Position numbers and translations under genes: made by a program
The notes under the pieces: generated by a model
The model's database searches: none
The model's input: the letters and a program-made list of their open reading frames with translations, nothing else
Told to the model about the DNA's origin: nothing
NCBI RefSeq assembly: GCF_000247815.1
Contig: NC_021677.1
Span: 7,084,447 to 7,148,446 of the forward strand
Source of the DNA: Ficedula albicollis
Lineage: Eukaryota > Chordata > Aves > Passeriformes > Muscicapidae
DNA length: 64,000 nt
Direction: 5' to 3'
Shown here: one piece after another, positions 1 through 13,960 of the stretch
Layout: the number at the start of each line of letters is the position of its first letter
Numbering within the stretch: position 1 is the stretch's first letter

Positions 1-3000
1 GACACCCTGTGCCAGGGCCTCCTGGCCTCACAGGGAAGGATTTCTTCCCAATATCCTATCTAAACCTACCCAATGTCAGCCTGAAGCCATTCGTCCTTGA
101 GCATCTTGAGATGTTCTTCTGGAATAGATGATCTCTCACATGTTTTTCATCTTTCAGAGCCACAGATGTCACAAAATTCCAGATAAATACTTCAGAGGAT
201 AGGTATTTTTATAATTTTTTCTTGGATTATATACATTCTGTTAATTCTTTGACTCCTGAGGCTTCTAATATGGATAATAATTGTCCAGATGCTGCAGAGA
301 TAGAGGTTAAAAATGGATTCTAGATTATCTGTGCCTTCCTCAATATAAAATGTCAGAGCCTTTTATCACTGGGTCAGTGATAAGGCAAAAAAATATTAAG
401 AAAATTTAGGAAATGTTCTAATGGAAGCTGTCTTCTTTGCTTTATTAGTGTCAGGGACTGTGGAGAAAAGGGTGTATCTGGGGAAAGATCTATTAAAAAA
501 TCACTGCTAAGGAAAGAAGGTATTTCAATTTCTACCACTTGTTTGTTGTTCTCAGAGTAGTATAAGACTTTGCTGCTCCTTTCCATGTTTTTCACTTGAC
601 TTCCATGTATTCTTCCAGAGAAGAGCTGGAAAAGAGGTCAAATAGTACCAGTAAGATTTTAGATGACAATAGAAGGAGGCAGAAATCTGCATTACAAATT
701 TTGTTCTCTTTTTCTGCCATCTACCAATAGAATTTTTACTTACATTCCAACAAATTTGTGGCTTTTTCCTGAAGTGAGCTTTCAGTTCATTTGCATGAGG
801 AAGACTAGAGGTCCTTCTGTGCTCTGTGTGGGGCTTTACATCAAGCTCTTGGCTTGATCGCTTATTCCTCCTAGATTTTTCAGCTCTTGCTTTCACCTCT
901 GTTGGACAACTTGCATTGTGATTTTCTCAATCTCCACCTCCAAATGTAGTAGGATTTCAGCACAGTTCCTGAAGGAAGTGTTTCCAGGATCCCATTCATC
1001 TCTTAAATGTTCTGTACAGCATTAATCGGACCTCACACCAGGGAGGGAGTGGGTGAATATTATTCATCACAACCTTGTGTCGTGGCAGGAGAAAAGTGCC
1101 CAGGATAGCAAAGCAGACAGTGGTGCCTCAAAAGAATAAAGCAAAGAAAGTAGGCTGGAGAGGCCCTGATGGATTATTCTGGCTGTTGGGGTGTTATGAA
1201 ATTTTTCCCTGCATAAATGTTAGTGGGCCACGGATTTGCTTCTTTAAAGGTTAAGGATCACTGTAGCTGGTGTTGTGGCTAACACAGTCGGAAGCTCTGA
1301 GCAAAACCAAGCTTCCAAAGTTGTGCCTGGTGTCACAAAAGTGAAGTTGTGTTTAAAATGTCGTTTGTGTACAGATAATTATTTCAATGGAATGAGACAG
1401 TCCTGGAGTGCTGGATCCAAAGGAAGGAATTCAGAGCTGCTGCTGATTGCAAATGCTTATCACCATCCCTGCACATATCTTAAATTAACTCCTTTTCCCC
1501 CAATTTTGTTTTTGGCTCTTACTTCTCCCTCCCTATTTTACAAAGGTCTGAGCTGTCCAGACCCTCAGAAATCTGGGTTTGACAAATTAATGAAACCTTT
1601 AAGCATTCATCTGGGATACTGTGTGTGAAACATATGGTGTGCTGGGAGAGCCATTTGGGAAGGCAGGGCCAGGAAGACAATCTCCACTCCTTTCTGCCAT
1701 GCAGGTGCCTTCCTGCCAGCAGACCTGCAGACCTCCCTGAGAGCAAACCTGGGAGTGCTCTGCTGGAATATTGCCATTTGATCCAAGCTTGTATCATGAA
1801 AAAGTTTCTAAGAACTTATGAATTTACTGCACTGACTCAGTTCACTAACGTAGGAGAATAAAGTTTTATATAAATATATGAAAACTTGGAATACTTTATG
1901 TATGTAGGGGGAGGATGAGCATGGTTTAAAGGCTACAGAGAAACTGCTCCGGCTGCCAGGACTATTCACTTTTTAATCTCAATGCCTCTCTTTGCCAGAA
2001 ATGCCCAAGAAACAAGATTAAGTTCCTTTGGTGTCTAATAAAACACAAATGACATATGTTCCTATTGAGAGAGGACTGTGAGAGTCACAGAAGAATCTGT
2101 TGTTGTTTGGCCTTTCCAAGTCTGGCTGCATAATTAAAAGAACTTCACAGAGGAAATGGGAAGCTAAATGGGGTTTTTAAGTCTTGGGGAAGCCACTGAC
2201 AATGTTTTTCTAATAGAAGCCAGTCTTGGTTGTCAGTTTTGAAGGACAATATTCAGTGACCTGACAGTTTGAAGCTTGTAAATGAAATATCAGTTGTGTT
2301 GAACCTGCAGGGCATTCTCTTGTTTTTCTAAAAATTGCTTTCCCCCCTTGAACAATTATCAAATGTGCTTTAAAAAATTATCATTCTGAGGATCTTGAAA
2401 TAAAACAGCTCTGCTGCAGAGGTGGGTTCTAACTGGAATAAGTCTTCCCTGTACAGAGGGCTGATCCAACCCAGAAAAAATTCTTAATGTCCATAATATC
2501 TTGAAGGATAACCTCCAGTGTATCAGGTTCATTGTTTAGCTGCTGTTTTAACTGCTCAGATGAAAGAACAGGGGGTGATTGTTGTTATGGAGAGGTTGGA
2601 GGTCTTGACAGCACCTGAAAACTGGTTAGTTTCAGAGAAACATAAATCCAGTGCAGTTGTCTGGGGCACATTCAAGCAGGAAGAGCCTGTCTGTTGGGAT
2701 AAGCAGGAAGAGTTCCTCATGGTCCAGTTGTAACTCAGGGAAGTTTTCCTTTCCATGGGTTTGTCAAGCTTTGCTGTGCTGTGGAAAGGTTTTTTCCTTT
2801 CCTGAGTAGTGTTCTGCACTTGACAAATATCTACTATTCGAATTTTCTGAGTAAAAATACTGGTGATGGTTAAACTTCTTCCTACCCAATAACACCTGAA
2901 AGACATGTAACATTTTAATAGTTTCCTCAAAGTGTCAAAATATAGTTCATGTGTTTATTATGGGATGCGTACTTTGAAAATATTTTCTCTGTACAGAATA

Positions 3001-3269
3001 GTTCATAGACATGATTTATGTTTTAGGAATAGGAAGTATTCCTATTTTCTAGTCAGAAATTGAGCTTCCCTTTGGTGTCTGTGGCATGCAGGGTTTGTGT
3101 ATGTACCAGTGATTCAGGGAGAGAAAATAACCCAAAAGGCCCCTGGACTGGGATAAAGATGGGGAGATCACTCACCAGCTACTGTCACTGGCAAAACAGA
3201 GGTGATTTGGAGAACAATTAATTTAATTTATAACAGCTCAAGTCGGGGTAATGAGAAATATAAAACAGA

Positions 3270-4000
3270 TCTTTCAACACCTTCCCCTCCACCTCTCCCT
3301 TCTTGCTGGGCTCAGCTTCCTCCTGATTTTCCCCCACAGTGGCACGCCAGGATGGGGACTGGGGGCCGTGGTCAGTCCATCACATGTGGTTATTGGTGCT
3401 CCTTCCTTCTCAGTGGCTGGACTCCTCACACATTCCCCCTGCTCCAGGAAGGGGAAGAGAATCCTCCATGAACTTCTCCAGCATCAGTCCTTCCCATGGG
3501 CTGCAGTTCTTCCCAAACTGCCCCACCCAGCGTGGGTTCCTTCCGTAGGGTGAGTCCTTCAGGAACAGGTTACTCCAGCATGAGTCTCCTTCAGGATCAC
3601 AGGACCCTGCTCCAGCAGAGGGTCCCCATGGGTCACAGCCCTCACCTGGGCATGCCCTTGCTCCAGCGTGGGCTCCTCCATGGGCTGCAGGTGGATCTCT
3701 GCTTCCCTGTGGACCTCTGTGGGCTGCAGGGGCACAGTGCCTCTGGCATTTGGAGCACCTCCTGCCTCTTCTCCTCCCCTGACCTGGGGGCCTGCAGAGC
3801 TCTTTTTCTCACATTTTCTCACTCAGGTGCTCCCACCGTTGCTGATGGGCTTGGCCATGGCCAGCATTGAGTCCATCCTGGCATTGGCTCCATCAGACGG
3901 AGCAGAACCTTCCAGCAGCTTCTTACAGCAGCCACACCCACAGTCCTCCCTGATGCCAAACCATGCCACACAAACCCAGAGGAAGTGTCTGCTGTGAATT
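3270..4000. repeat. Probable avian dispersed repeat with internal degenerate copies
   Basis: This GC-rich block stands out from the AT-rich intron. It contains degenerate internal repetition: CCATGGGCTGCAG near 3494 and 3678, a related GTGGGCTGCAG near 3719, and variants of TCCAGCATGAG / TCCAGCGTGGG near 3478, 3573 and 3661. I recall very similar phrases scattered through bird genomes, ending as here with a segment resembling ACCATGCCACACAAACCCA. I cannot name the family; an internal or 3' part of an avian LTR element is one possibility. Short open frames occur on both strands, but none is recognisable. Confidence 0.5.
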
Positions 4001-4595
4001 GTCTGTTTTGATACCATCAGGTCACGAAGGTGCAAGCAGAGGTAGAATTCATCCCTGAGTGTGCTCTGCTCCTATACTACTGCTTTAGTAATAGTTTCAA
4101 GTGGGGAGGACTAAAGATGTAGCAGCTATTATTAGCAAGGCTGCCTCTAAGAAGATGTTTATTTTAGTCTTGCGTGACTCACCCTTATTCTTACATAAAA
4201 GACAAGACAAAGTGCAGTTCACTGACTTTGGTCACTAATCAAAATACTGGCTAACCCTCTAAGTGTCTGACTTTCCTGTGTCTGTCTTTTGAATCTGTGT
4301 CTTGCTGCATGACAAAGGGAGGGAAATACGTCACCAGTTTATTCTTTCTGTGACTAAGTATCATCTAGGAAGATTTTAACTAATCCAGCTTTTACAGTGG
4401 AAGTTTTGCACCTATATAATTCACAGTGAGGGTTTTTTGTTGTTGCTGCTTCTTGCTGGCTGTCATGGTGTTGGATGAAATCATCGCTTATGGCCACATT
4501 ACATCTCCTGCATCCTTCCAGATGGGCTGCAGCTATGTCAAACAAAATTTTTCATCTCTTCTTGATAAATTATGTGATATCCCTGGGGTGAGGTC

Positions 4596-4638
4596 AAAGA
4601 AAAAAAGAAAAAGAAAAGAAAAAGAAGAAATAAATATA
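4596..4638. repeat. A/G-rich low-complexity tract
   Basis: A purine-only run made of GAAAAA and AAAGA units. It could be the A-rich tail of an old retroelement, but no element body is recognisable next to it. Confidence 0.7.
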
Positions 4639-5914
4639 GTTATGTGCAGTTAACTGAGGATGTTCTTCATTAACCCAAGTAGGGATGCTGCAGTAGCAGG
4701 GAGTGAGAGGCTGCCCATGAGCTTTGTAAAGAGGTAGTCCTCATTTTCACGAGCATGAAAAGGAAAACCTGAAAGCTGCACATGGTCCAAGGCAAAATGA
4801 ACGTCACTTCTCCAAGGAAAGCAAAAACAGAAGCAAAGAAGTCAATTGAAGCCACAGTTGATAATGAGATAATAATGATTTAATAATAAAATAATAAAAA
4901 TGATAAAAAATTGGAATTTCCCAATGGAAATATTTAAGAGGACTTTGCTAATGTTTTGGTTGGAGCTGTGATGAATTTAGTACTCCAAACTTCAATAAAA
5001 ATTAAGCATTTCTAAGCATTTCCTGCTTAGAAGGCAAAGCAAGAAGTAAAAACATAAAAGACATGACTTGGACCACACTGGTTTGAAAAGTGAAAGATCA
5101 CTTCATCTTTTTCAGGTGGAGGAAACTAACCTTGATTTCTGGTCACAACTTGTAACCAATCCTTCCTTTCTATTCTTGTCTTGTAAAATTTATCCACTCG
5201 TATGTTTGGGCATGTGCCTTCCTGGCTGAAGAAATCAGGCTCTGTCCTAGTTCTGAGTTATGATTTGTTAGTGACTAAACTCCTCAGTGCTATCAGAAAC
5301 TTTTTCCATATTTAAAGGATGAATTTGATCCTAATTCTTGCTCCACCCCTGTTTCCCTGATTATCGAGCTGATCTTACTGAAGTTGGTGGGAAAAATTTG
5401 TATTTCTCATATTCCTGCCTGGTAAGGGTGATCTAGAATTTGTGAAGTGTCTCTGTGCAGGAAAGCTGAGGCACCCTCAGTGGGAAAATACTTTAATGGC
5501 ACCAAATTAAGGCTCTGATGAAACATTTTGAGCTCAGAATTCAGGCAGACAGGAATATATTTCCCATGCATAGCAGGAGTCGTCTTATCAAAATAAAGGT
5601 TTAGGTGATTGATTTGTAGCTAAGAACATCACAACTGCACTGTCAGGAAGAAAAACTTCAAGTTATAACCACTAAAGGTGCTGTTAGGCCTCCTTTGGAT
5701 TCTGAAAGAGAAGTTTCAATTGCTAAGCAACTAACCCCAAGATTCTGCCTATTTTGGAGCTATTATTAGTTTAATCTTGGTGCAGATAGGTAACGATACA
5801 GTTCTAAGATGCAATCTTGGCTTGGTTTCTAAAATTCCAATAAATTTGCTTTATTTTAGTGCAACAGGGACATTTATTTGCCTCTATCCTAAGGTTTGGG
5901 TTTATGGGAAGCAT

Positions 5915-5985
5915 GTTCATGACCATGGCAGGGGGGCTTAGACTCTAAAGGTCTCTTCCAACACAAACCATTCTATGGTGCTGGC
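5915..5985 (+). mobile_element. CR1 LINE 3'-end fragment
   Basis: The sequence has the classical avian CR1 3' terminus in sense orientation: CCATGGCAGGGGGG, then AAGGTCTCTTCCAACACAAA, then CCATTCTATGGTG, each differing at only a few positions from the familiar CR1 end. Only about 70 bp of the 3' end can be recognised, in keeping with the strong 5' truncation typical of CR1. Confidence 0.8.
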
Positions 5986-8900
5986 ATTTTATGATAAAAT
6001 TACTTATTTTTGAGCAATGATGGAAATACATTAGATGGTAACTTGAGAATCTGATGCTTCGAGGAGGCTGCATCCTGTTTTCTAGGTCTTTGATCTCTAA
6101 CCAAAGTGACAAAATGTCTGTTTTTAGAGTTCTTGCATCCACACAACTTCCTACACATGCCTATGCCATAGATGCAGGAAAACTTTCCAGAGTGTTGCTG
6201 CTACTTTCTTCCATATCCTCAATTTCTGAGTACTAATCTGTGAGATACTCTTTTCTCTTTGAAAGTAATGCTGGACTGGAATGTCCACAGAGATCAGGAA
6301 TTCCGAAATGAACAGTCACCAGGCCCACAGGAATAGCACAGAAAATCAGGAAACCCAAATTATTTGCCCTAACTTTGGCATACAAACCCCAGTGAGTTTT
6401 ACAATGAGTTTTTCCAGTTTTGGATGCAGCCAATTCCTGAATTAAACAATCAGATTGTCTCTCCAGGAGCATAGAACTTCTTTCCTTCTGAGCAAAAACA
6501 CCAAGAAAAAACTGCCATGCAAACATAAGCAAAATGCCTTTAAAGCTTTCTGCTGAGGAAATGCTGAAAATTGAGTCAATTTGTGCTTAAAAGGACGATT
6601 TTCTCAGTCCTTTGTCCTTCTGTTTGATTTTTAAGTAGCCCTTGCCTGTTGTACCAACATTGGCCATTTGATGGAGTCAGTGAAGTCTCTATCAGATTAG
6701 AGCTGCTCTTCCCCACTTAGAAATCAGAAGGACTAATTAATGGCATATTTTTGTCTGCCTGATTGATTTATTTATTTGTTTTTAAAGTGCTGCCTCAGAA
6801 CCCCCTGGCTTTTTGCTGTTCCCATGCCTTTTAGTATAGAGAACATAGTTATTTCTAGTGCCTCTAATGCACACACCTACATTTTTCTCCAATTCATTTG
6901 GATAAAATTGTGCTCCCTCGGTAAGGAATGTGCTCTGCGTGATAAGGATGTATATATGTGTGTGAAAGGAGCTATGTATTAGCAACAATGGCTCACTTAA
7001 CTATTTCAGACAGCATATATTTAGGGTGGCTAAAAATAGTTTTAATTTCAGAGACTCTTGGGAGCTTTGGTCGTGGATCAGGCATTCCTTGCGTTCCACA
7101 GGAAGATGCTCTGAAGGCTGACAGTCATGCAGCAACCAAGGCAGTGGCAGAAGATATTCTGCCTTGGATTTGTGCAATTTCAGCAGTGATGCCTGTGCAG
7201 GATTTGGGGGACACAGTAGTAGGAGTGAGTAGCACACACTAAGGTTGCTTTTTACAACGTTTCCTAGAGCTGAAGCTTTTATGTTGCCTCAGTCAGACTT
7301 CAGAATCTAAATCTTGTCTTTCATGGCTGTCTTCCTTGTAGTTTGAAAAAAAACCCACCTGGAAATCAATAAAAAGCATATTAGGATGCACTGAAATTGT
7401 CCCTCTACCATTGCCAGACTTGTCAATGCCAGTAACTGGGACAAAGCTGATCTAGGTCAAGGTATTTGGAGAAAAATCAGATGTGATGCTCCTGCAATTT
7501 GGGCAATTAGGGTAAGAGCTCAGAGGCTGGAATAAAAAAGAGGATGGCACTCAAGGAGAATCAATCACTACCTTAAAGTCATCTAAAATTTATACATTAG
7601 AGCTGTGAGTGTACCTCCTTCTCACAGTCCTGTCTCCATGAGGGTGGGAAAGCCATGTGAGCAACATGGCACTAAAGGAGTTGTTCCTGCTAGCTATGAG
7701 ATGAGATTGGTAACCTCCAGCAGGCTACCTGGTGCATGTTTGGCAAAATGCAGAGTTCCTTTTCCCAGGTTTATCTGCAGCATGTAGAATTCACATAGGC
7801 TGGGAAATTCAAGTATTCCATGTTCTCTGGGATGTGTGGCCACTGGCAGGGAGAAGTGTGCTGTCACATTGCACAGACGGAGTCAGGCTCCAAAGCTGAG
7901 CAGCTGTGCCCATCCAGTCCCTGGAAACGGTCCCCAGCCCCTGCTGCTTCCCAAATCCTGGGGTGGGAGTGCCCCTGGAGGTGCTGGCCAAGCAGGATTT
8001 AGTAGCCCAGCAGAGAGTTGGTGCTCAGGAGGGGCTGGATGAGGTGGGTGACATTCCACCTTCATTGCGTCCCTGGCCCTTCCCAGGATGGGGATTTAGG
8101 ATGAAATTTAGGCACATCAGGTGCTTACACCAGTCATTCCAACATCTTGGGTGGTTTTATCTCCTGTGCAGGGGGATGCAGGTTGCTGAGCACCTCGGGA
8201 ATTTGGGCTCCTGAGTCTCCCTGAACCCATCCATCAAGGGCAGTATCAGTCACCGACACAGCTTTTGGCAATTCCAGCTTTATGGGAAATATTAGCTCTT
8301 TCCACACTGTCTCCAAGTTTTAAACCTTTGACCTAAGAGCTTGCTAAACATTTAAACTCCATTCTACAACACCCAGATACAAATTTAATTTGAATTATAA
8401 GGGATTTGCATAATATTTGGTGTTTAAATTGAAGTTTCTCTTCCTTAATTTTGGAAGCACATAGCATTTCTGCCCTGAGGGGCAGGACCATCTCTTTCTG
8501 TTCGCCTTAAAAACTAAGTTCCTTTTCTGATCTTTCCTTGTGTGCTTAAGACTTAGTTCACATTCCAAAATATTTAGCATATAACTATTCAGCATATTTA
8601 CATAGAATCAAATTCAGTGGGGCTTTGCTGTTTGTTAATTTTGGGAGTTGGGTTGCAGAGAAAATTTCGGTGGAGGGAGATCAAGTCTGCAAAATTGTGA
8701 TTTTGGACATCTTTTCTAGTGATTCTAAAATTGCTGTTGGTACAAATGAGGCTGCTGCTTTCTGATGGACAATCCTGTCATGTTCTTGTTGCTTGGGCTT
8801 TGTTCGTCATTCGTGTTTTGTTTGTCTCCTTCTCTTTGGTGCCTGTGTTCAGGTTTGGGGCATGCTTATCTCCACAAGGCTTTTCTGCTGAGCTGCTATG

Positions 8901-11031
8901 CTGGCATGAGGTTGTACAGCTCTTGAGAGTGTTCCTGAAATGTCAGTGTGTAACAGCACTGATTCACCCCCAGCATCACCCAGCTGACGATGGTGCTGCT
9001 GACTCCAGGTGCTGAAAGGAAGAAGGTGGCAGGTTTGCTTTCCTTCTGGCCACTAGAAGGCAGGAAGTGTCTCCAAAGGTGTTTCCAAAGCTTTGTTCGG
9101 ATACAGAATTGGGCTGTGGAGCAAATGTCCCCGAAGGAGAGGCTGCAGCATCTCTGGCTGCTGTGGGCACCCTTGGACTGGGAGCAGTGCAGAAGGCAAA
9201 GCCTTGCTCCTCTGGTTCTGCCTTTTGCTGGGAGGGTGTTCCTTTGGGACTGGTGCTCCCTGTAGCCAAGGTAGAGCCTCTTTAAAGGCCAGGAAATTGT
9301 CTCGTGCTCTGTGAGTCACCAGATCATCCCAAAATAGATTTTTATTTCCAAACTATTTACAAATAAAATCAAACCTAATGAAAGGTTTGTTGGTGATTCT
9401 TATTTGCTATGACAAAGTGCTCTGAGGAATCTGCCGTTATCCTCCTCTGATACTTGTTCACTCAACAAAATAAATCATTCCTTCTTAACAGAGGAGCTTG
9501 TTGCACTTATACTCTTGCTTGAGAAGATAAAAAGTGGTCATTCTGTGTGGAGCGTAAGTAAATTAGAATGTCGCTTCTTTGAAGTGGTAACAAAAAGCCT
9601 CATTATGAATTAATGAAGTTGCTCTTATAAACAAGTTTGTTTTCTTTAAAAAGAGCTGCAAAAGTTGTCTTTGGTTGCTTTTGTTGAGTTAATGTCGTGT
9701 AACACATATTTGTGGCTTGTGTCTGTTTTATATTACAATTGTGCCTATAGATTTTAGATGCTCTTTTGAGGTTGTTTCAAGCTAAACATTTCCATGTTTG
9801 TAACTATACTGTGCAATGACTCTATCACTGATGTCTCTTTTTGGGGTTTATCTTCAATTTGGGAGGTCTGGCATAAAACACACACAAAAATTGCTATATC
9901 CTTAGTGCAATCAGTAATTTTCTAAATTAAAATTGGACACTCACACATCACCAGCTGACTGATGGGTATTTCTTAATTCTCGTCTGACACAGAAAGCGTT
10001 TTTTATGTGAGTTTGATTATTCAGTATGTGCATAGGCACTCCTCAGGCCCAGACTTCAGTCCTCATTCCCATGGCCTCCAAATTAAATTTCCAAGAGATT
10101 CCAAGTTTAAGGCAGCCTTGTTAAAACTAACATGGCTTTAAGAAAGAATTATCTCCATCTGCTCTAAGATTAGGCTTTCCTGCATAAAGAGGGATGCATG
10201 AGCAATACTTTTTTTTTAATATTGTTCTTAGACCAGATGCATTTTCTGGAAAGTGACTGTATGTGGGAGGAGGAAATATAGATTATCAACACATGATGAC
10301 AACACTTTCTGTCAATATATCTGTGTAATCTCTGGGAAGGTTTTAACAGAAAAGCATTGAAATGTGCAGAACCATGCAGTTTATATCCCATGTACAGGGT
10401 TTAATTTTAATTTGTGTTACCTGACTAATGGATGCTTACCTAATGTAAATTAATATTGGGCTGTATTATTTATGCTCATAAAGAGATCTATATTTTGATC
10501 CATATTTTAGAATTCTCTGCCTAATGGCCTTTAGTGTAGGTATGCACAGCTTTAAAAATAGAAGAGCTCAGCCTGCAAGCTTCTACCTCCTGTAAATACT
10601 TATCAAGGGGTTCATTCAGAATTCAAATAAAGATTCATTGTCCTCCCAGTGCTTGCATAACAACACTGCAACTCCTCATTTGAAAAAAATATGATATTTT
10701 TAGGGTGGAACACAGCCTCCTGTTTTCCTCCAGCATTGGGCTGGGAATTGTTTAATTGGGGTCTGAAGCCCTTCATCCCTTTAGGGGGCAGGGTGTGCAG
10801 GTGGGTGCTGTTCCAAGGGCACAGCAGGAATGGGAACAGCTCCCTCTGCTCCCTGTTCCTGTCCCACACAGCAGCACAGGAGGAGGCTGGAGCTGCCTCC
10901 AGGGATAGGCCTGGCTTAGAAATGCACTCTGCCCAAAGAGGATCCTGTTCTTCCTGCTGCCCTGGAGGAGTTGTCCCAGGGGAGCTGAGGGAGGCATAGG
11001 GCTGCCAAAGGAGGCTTCTCCAAAACTCATC

Positions 11032-11675
11032 AGTGTGTGAGACTGTTCGATGTGATGGTGGTTAGGACGGTCATGACAGATGGAGAGATTTCTATAAGCC
11101 AAGTCTTGAAACTTGTGGTTTATTGCATAGGGCATGGTAAAAAGGGCCCTGCTGGGAGCTGCCAGCTGCAGCTCGGAGCAGGGCAGAAAGAGAGTGGGGG
11201 TATTAAGAGTTCTAAGAGGTGAGAGAGTGGTAAGAGAGGGAAATAAGAGAGTGATTTTCCCCTTTACAATACAATAAATCTTCTTCTATGTTGAATATTC
11301 TAATTTCTATTAACCAATCTAATACAAGATACAAATGCTATAGCATTTACATACAACCTATAAGAATCATTACATTACCATAACGTGTTATGCTTTAAAC
11401 CCTAAAAACTACTCTTTGGACCCCTTCTGCCAAGCTAGCAGGGTCTTCTCTGACCTTCTCTTCTTTGGACCTGCTCTCCAGCAGAAGGCATTGTTCTATC
11501 AAGAGGGGATTACTTTCGGCTGGCCATTCTATTGTCTTCTAGTTATTTACTAACTAAGGTTTGGTATCTCAAAGATGGCTTTCATTTCAATCTCGCTTAT
11601 GGTTTCCATGTTCTCAAAATCTTTTGCTAGGCAATCATTTTTATAATGTTTTCCTGATTCACCCTTCCCAACACA
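11032..11675 (-). mobile_element. Solo LTR of an avian endogenous retrovirus (reverse orientation)
   Basis: Read on the - strand, this block starts TGTTGGGAAGGGTGAATCAG, has a U3-like AT-rich body, then an AATAAA signal (complement of 11119-11124) followed by CCACAAGTTTCAAG, and ends near CAGTCTCACACA. That is the layout of an LTR with its polyadenylation signal in R. No gag, pol or env sequence flanks it and no second LTR was seen, so a solo LTR left by recombination fits best. Family assignment (ERVL- or ERVK-like) is not possible by eye. The ends are approximate because no clean target-site duplication was found. Confidence 0.6.
11333..11348. repeat. 16-bp perfect palindrome inside the LTR
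   Basis: AAATGCTATAGCATTT reads identically on both strands. It lies in the central, AT-rich part of the LTR, upstream of its polyadenylation signal on the - strand, where transcription-factor sites usually sit. Function is unknown. Confidence 0.8.
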
Positions 11676-13829
11676 TCCGCTCAACAGACCAACTCCACTC
11701 ACTCTGCTGCCCAAAGATGGCCCAGCACTCAGACAGTCTGTGACCCAGGGCAAAATTATCAGTTTTGATTAATTTTTCCCCCTCTGGAGTCAATTTATCA
11801 GAGGGGCTTCATGAAGTATCACTGAGGGAGTGGCAGACTGAGATGTGGGTGACTGGGCAGCAGAGGAGCACAGAGGGATGGGAGGTGGAAGCAGGTCTGG
11901 TTGCAGTGGTTAAGCAGTTTTAGATTTTTATGCATGCTTTAATCTGTGAAGGGCAGATATGCTAGAGAGGTTTCTTTACTATATGGGTGACCTCTAGTTT
12001 GCTATTTTTGATATCCTATTTTTGGTGCTGTCTGTGTACCATGATTTATAGGCTATGAGAACAAATGCAATATGAGGCATGTTCACAAGATGAATACTGT
12101 AAAAGTACTCTCTGTTGCACTTCAAACTCCATTTTAATTCCACTGAATTTTAAACTAATACATACTTTTTTGAGCGTTGGAATGTGGAAAAAAAATTACT
12201 TATCAGCTTATCTTCAGTGAGTCTTTTTAAGTAAAAAAAGGGCAAAACAGATGTGCACACTTCATTGGATTTTTTTCCTGAGAGAAGTAAAAACATGAGA
12301 AGCTGCCACCTCTTGCACCTGGAAGGTGTTGGACAAATTCATCTTAAGTGCCACTTAATTGATTGCAGAACACTGCAGTTCAATCAACTGCAATAAAGTT
12401 AATTGAACCTCTCCAATGAAATGTGACTTGAAACAAAGGATTCAAAATAGGAACAGGTACTAATTAATGGAGGCCATTATTTTTAATAGGATATGGTCCA
12501 AGTAATTGAGTGATGCTTAAATGTTCTGTGTAGTCTCATGATGATGGGAGTCACTTACTTGCAGCAGCTTTCAGGTTAGATATAAAATTGCAAAATGCGA
12601 AATTTTAGATGAGAGTGCTAATTTGACATAGTTCTGCCTTTTAAATCATGCCATGGGTAAGAGATGAAAAGCAGCTTTTAATCCTGCTGCTTTTTTGGGG
12701 CATCGTCTTTGATCTCAAACTAATCCAGTGAGTTTGTAGAAGAAAAAAAAGTAGTGCATTTTCCTCTGAGGCAGGTCAGACACTGGCACAGTCTTAGCTG
12801 GGTGAAACACAGATGAATGTATGACCATCTTTATAGGCGGGTTTGACTAAAGTTGGACACAAAAAAAAATTTAAAAGGTCTTTGAATGACTGACAGATGT
12901 TATGCTCCATTCAGATTCTCAACTTTGTCATATTCTTAAAGCATATGTTTAGCCAAGGCAGGACATTACTCCCACGTGATATGTTTGCAGAATGCTGGGA
13001 AAGTAAGAGGAAATAAAGGCTATTTAGGCTTTTGGTAGTTTGACACAGGAAAAAAGTAATAATATAAACTGGTTGCACCTAAGACAGAGATTAGAAAAAG
13101 TATCAGTTCTCAGAGTTTCTGGGTCTAAGAGGAATAGCAGGGATGAGAAATCTGAGAAGTTCCAAAATGGAGCATGGCTAAATGTTAAGAAATAAATTTT
13201 GTGATGCAGTTGCCATGACAACCAAGGAGTCTGGAGTTTATGATCTGAGATGCCTCTTCCTTCCAGTGCCTCTCTCAGAAATAGGTGTTCCTGAGCACAG
13301 CTGAAGCTTTGGTGTGACTCGGGGGGATGGAGCGCTGCCAGCTGAGCCCTTCCTCGACAACTCTGCTGTCTCCAGCAGAGACCACAACCACAAGATAGTG
13401 GTTTTGCCACTGCTGAATCGGGCCAGGGAAAAGTCTTTGCAGTGTGGGGCAGCCCTGGAGATCCCAGGTTTCACAAGGATCCAGCCTGTCCCGCTGCCCT
13501 TGCCCAGAGCAAGCATCAGGCAGTAACATCTCCCTTTGCCACAGGAGCTGCAGTAGAAAAGGCACAACATTCCCCATGTGCAAGCATGGTGACAAAATGG
13601 AATCCTCAGGACATTGTCTCTCCACAGGGTGTTTTCCTTTTGGCATCTTATGTCTTGTTTGTGTGCCCCAATATGTGAGTTTATGCTGAGAAATTTATAC
13701 TGTAGCAAGGCGATTAGTGATTTTGATGTTTTAATTCATCCCCTTAATTCATTGGTACTTTTTTTCTGAAAGGCTGTCAAATACTTCCTTATAATATTTC
13801 TTTTTCTGGAGAAACCCTATAAATGACAG

Positions 13830-13960
13830 AATTCAGATGAGAAGTTGACTTCTTTGATCACCTAGTCCAATTCCATGCTCACTGGCTTCATCTTTACATT
13901 ATCCCATGCAGTAAGACCACCAGAGCAGGCAAACCTATGAGCTAGTGGATTACTGCAAAA
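13830..13960 (-). mobile_element. Possible old CR1 fragment (antisense)
   Basis: The phrase ATCACCTAGTCCAATTCCATG resembles the antisense CR1 motif ATCATCTAGTCCAACCCCC. The flanks are too diverged for a firm call. Confidence 0.3.

Noticed and set aside
13238..13708. Overlapping - strand frames of 123-156 codons
   Set aside because: Low-complexity-free but unrecognisable, overlapping each other in different frames, with no splice or promoter context.
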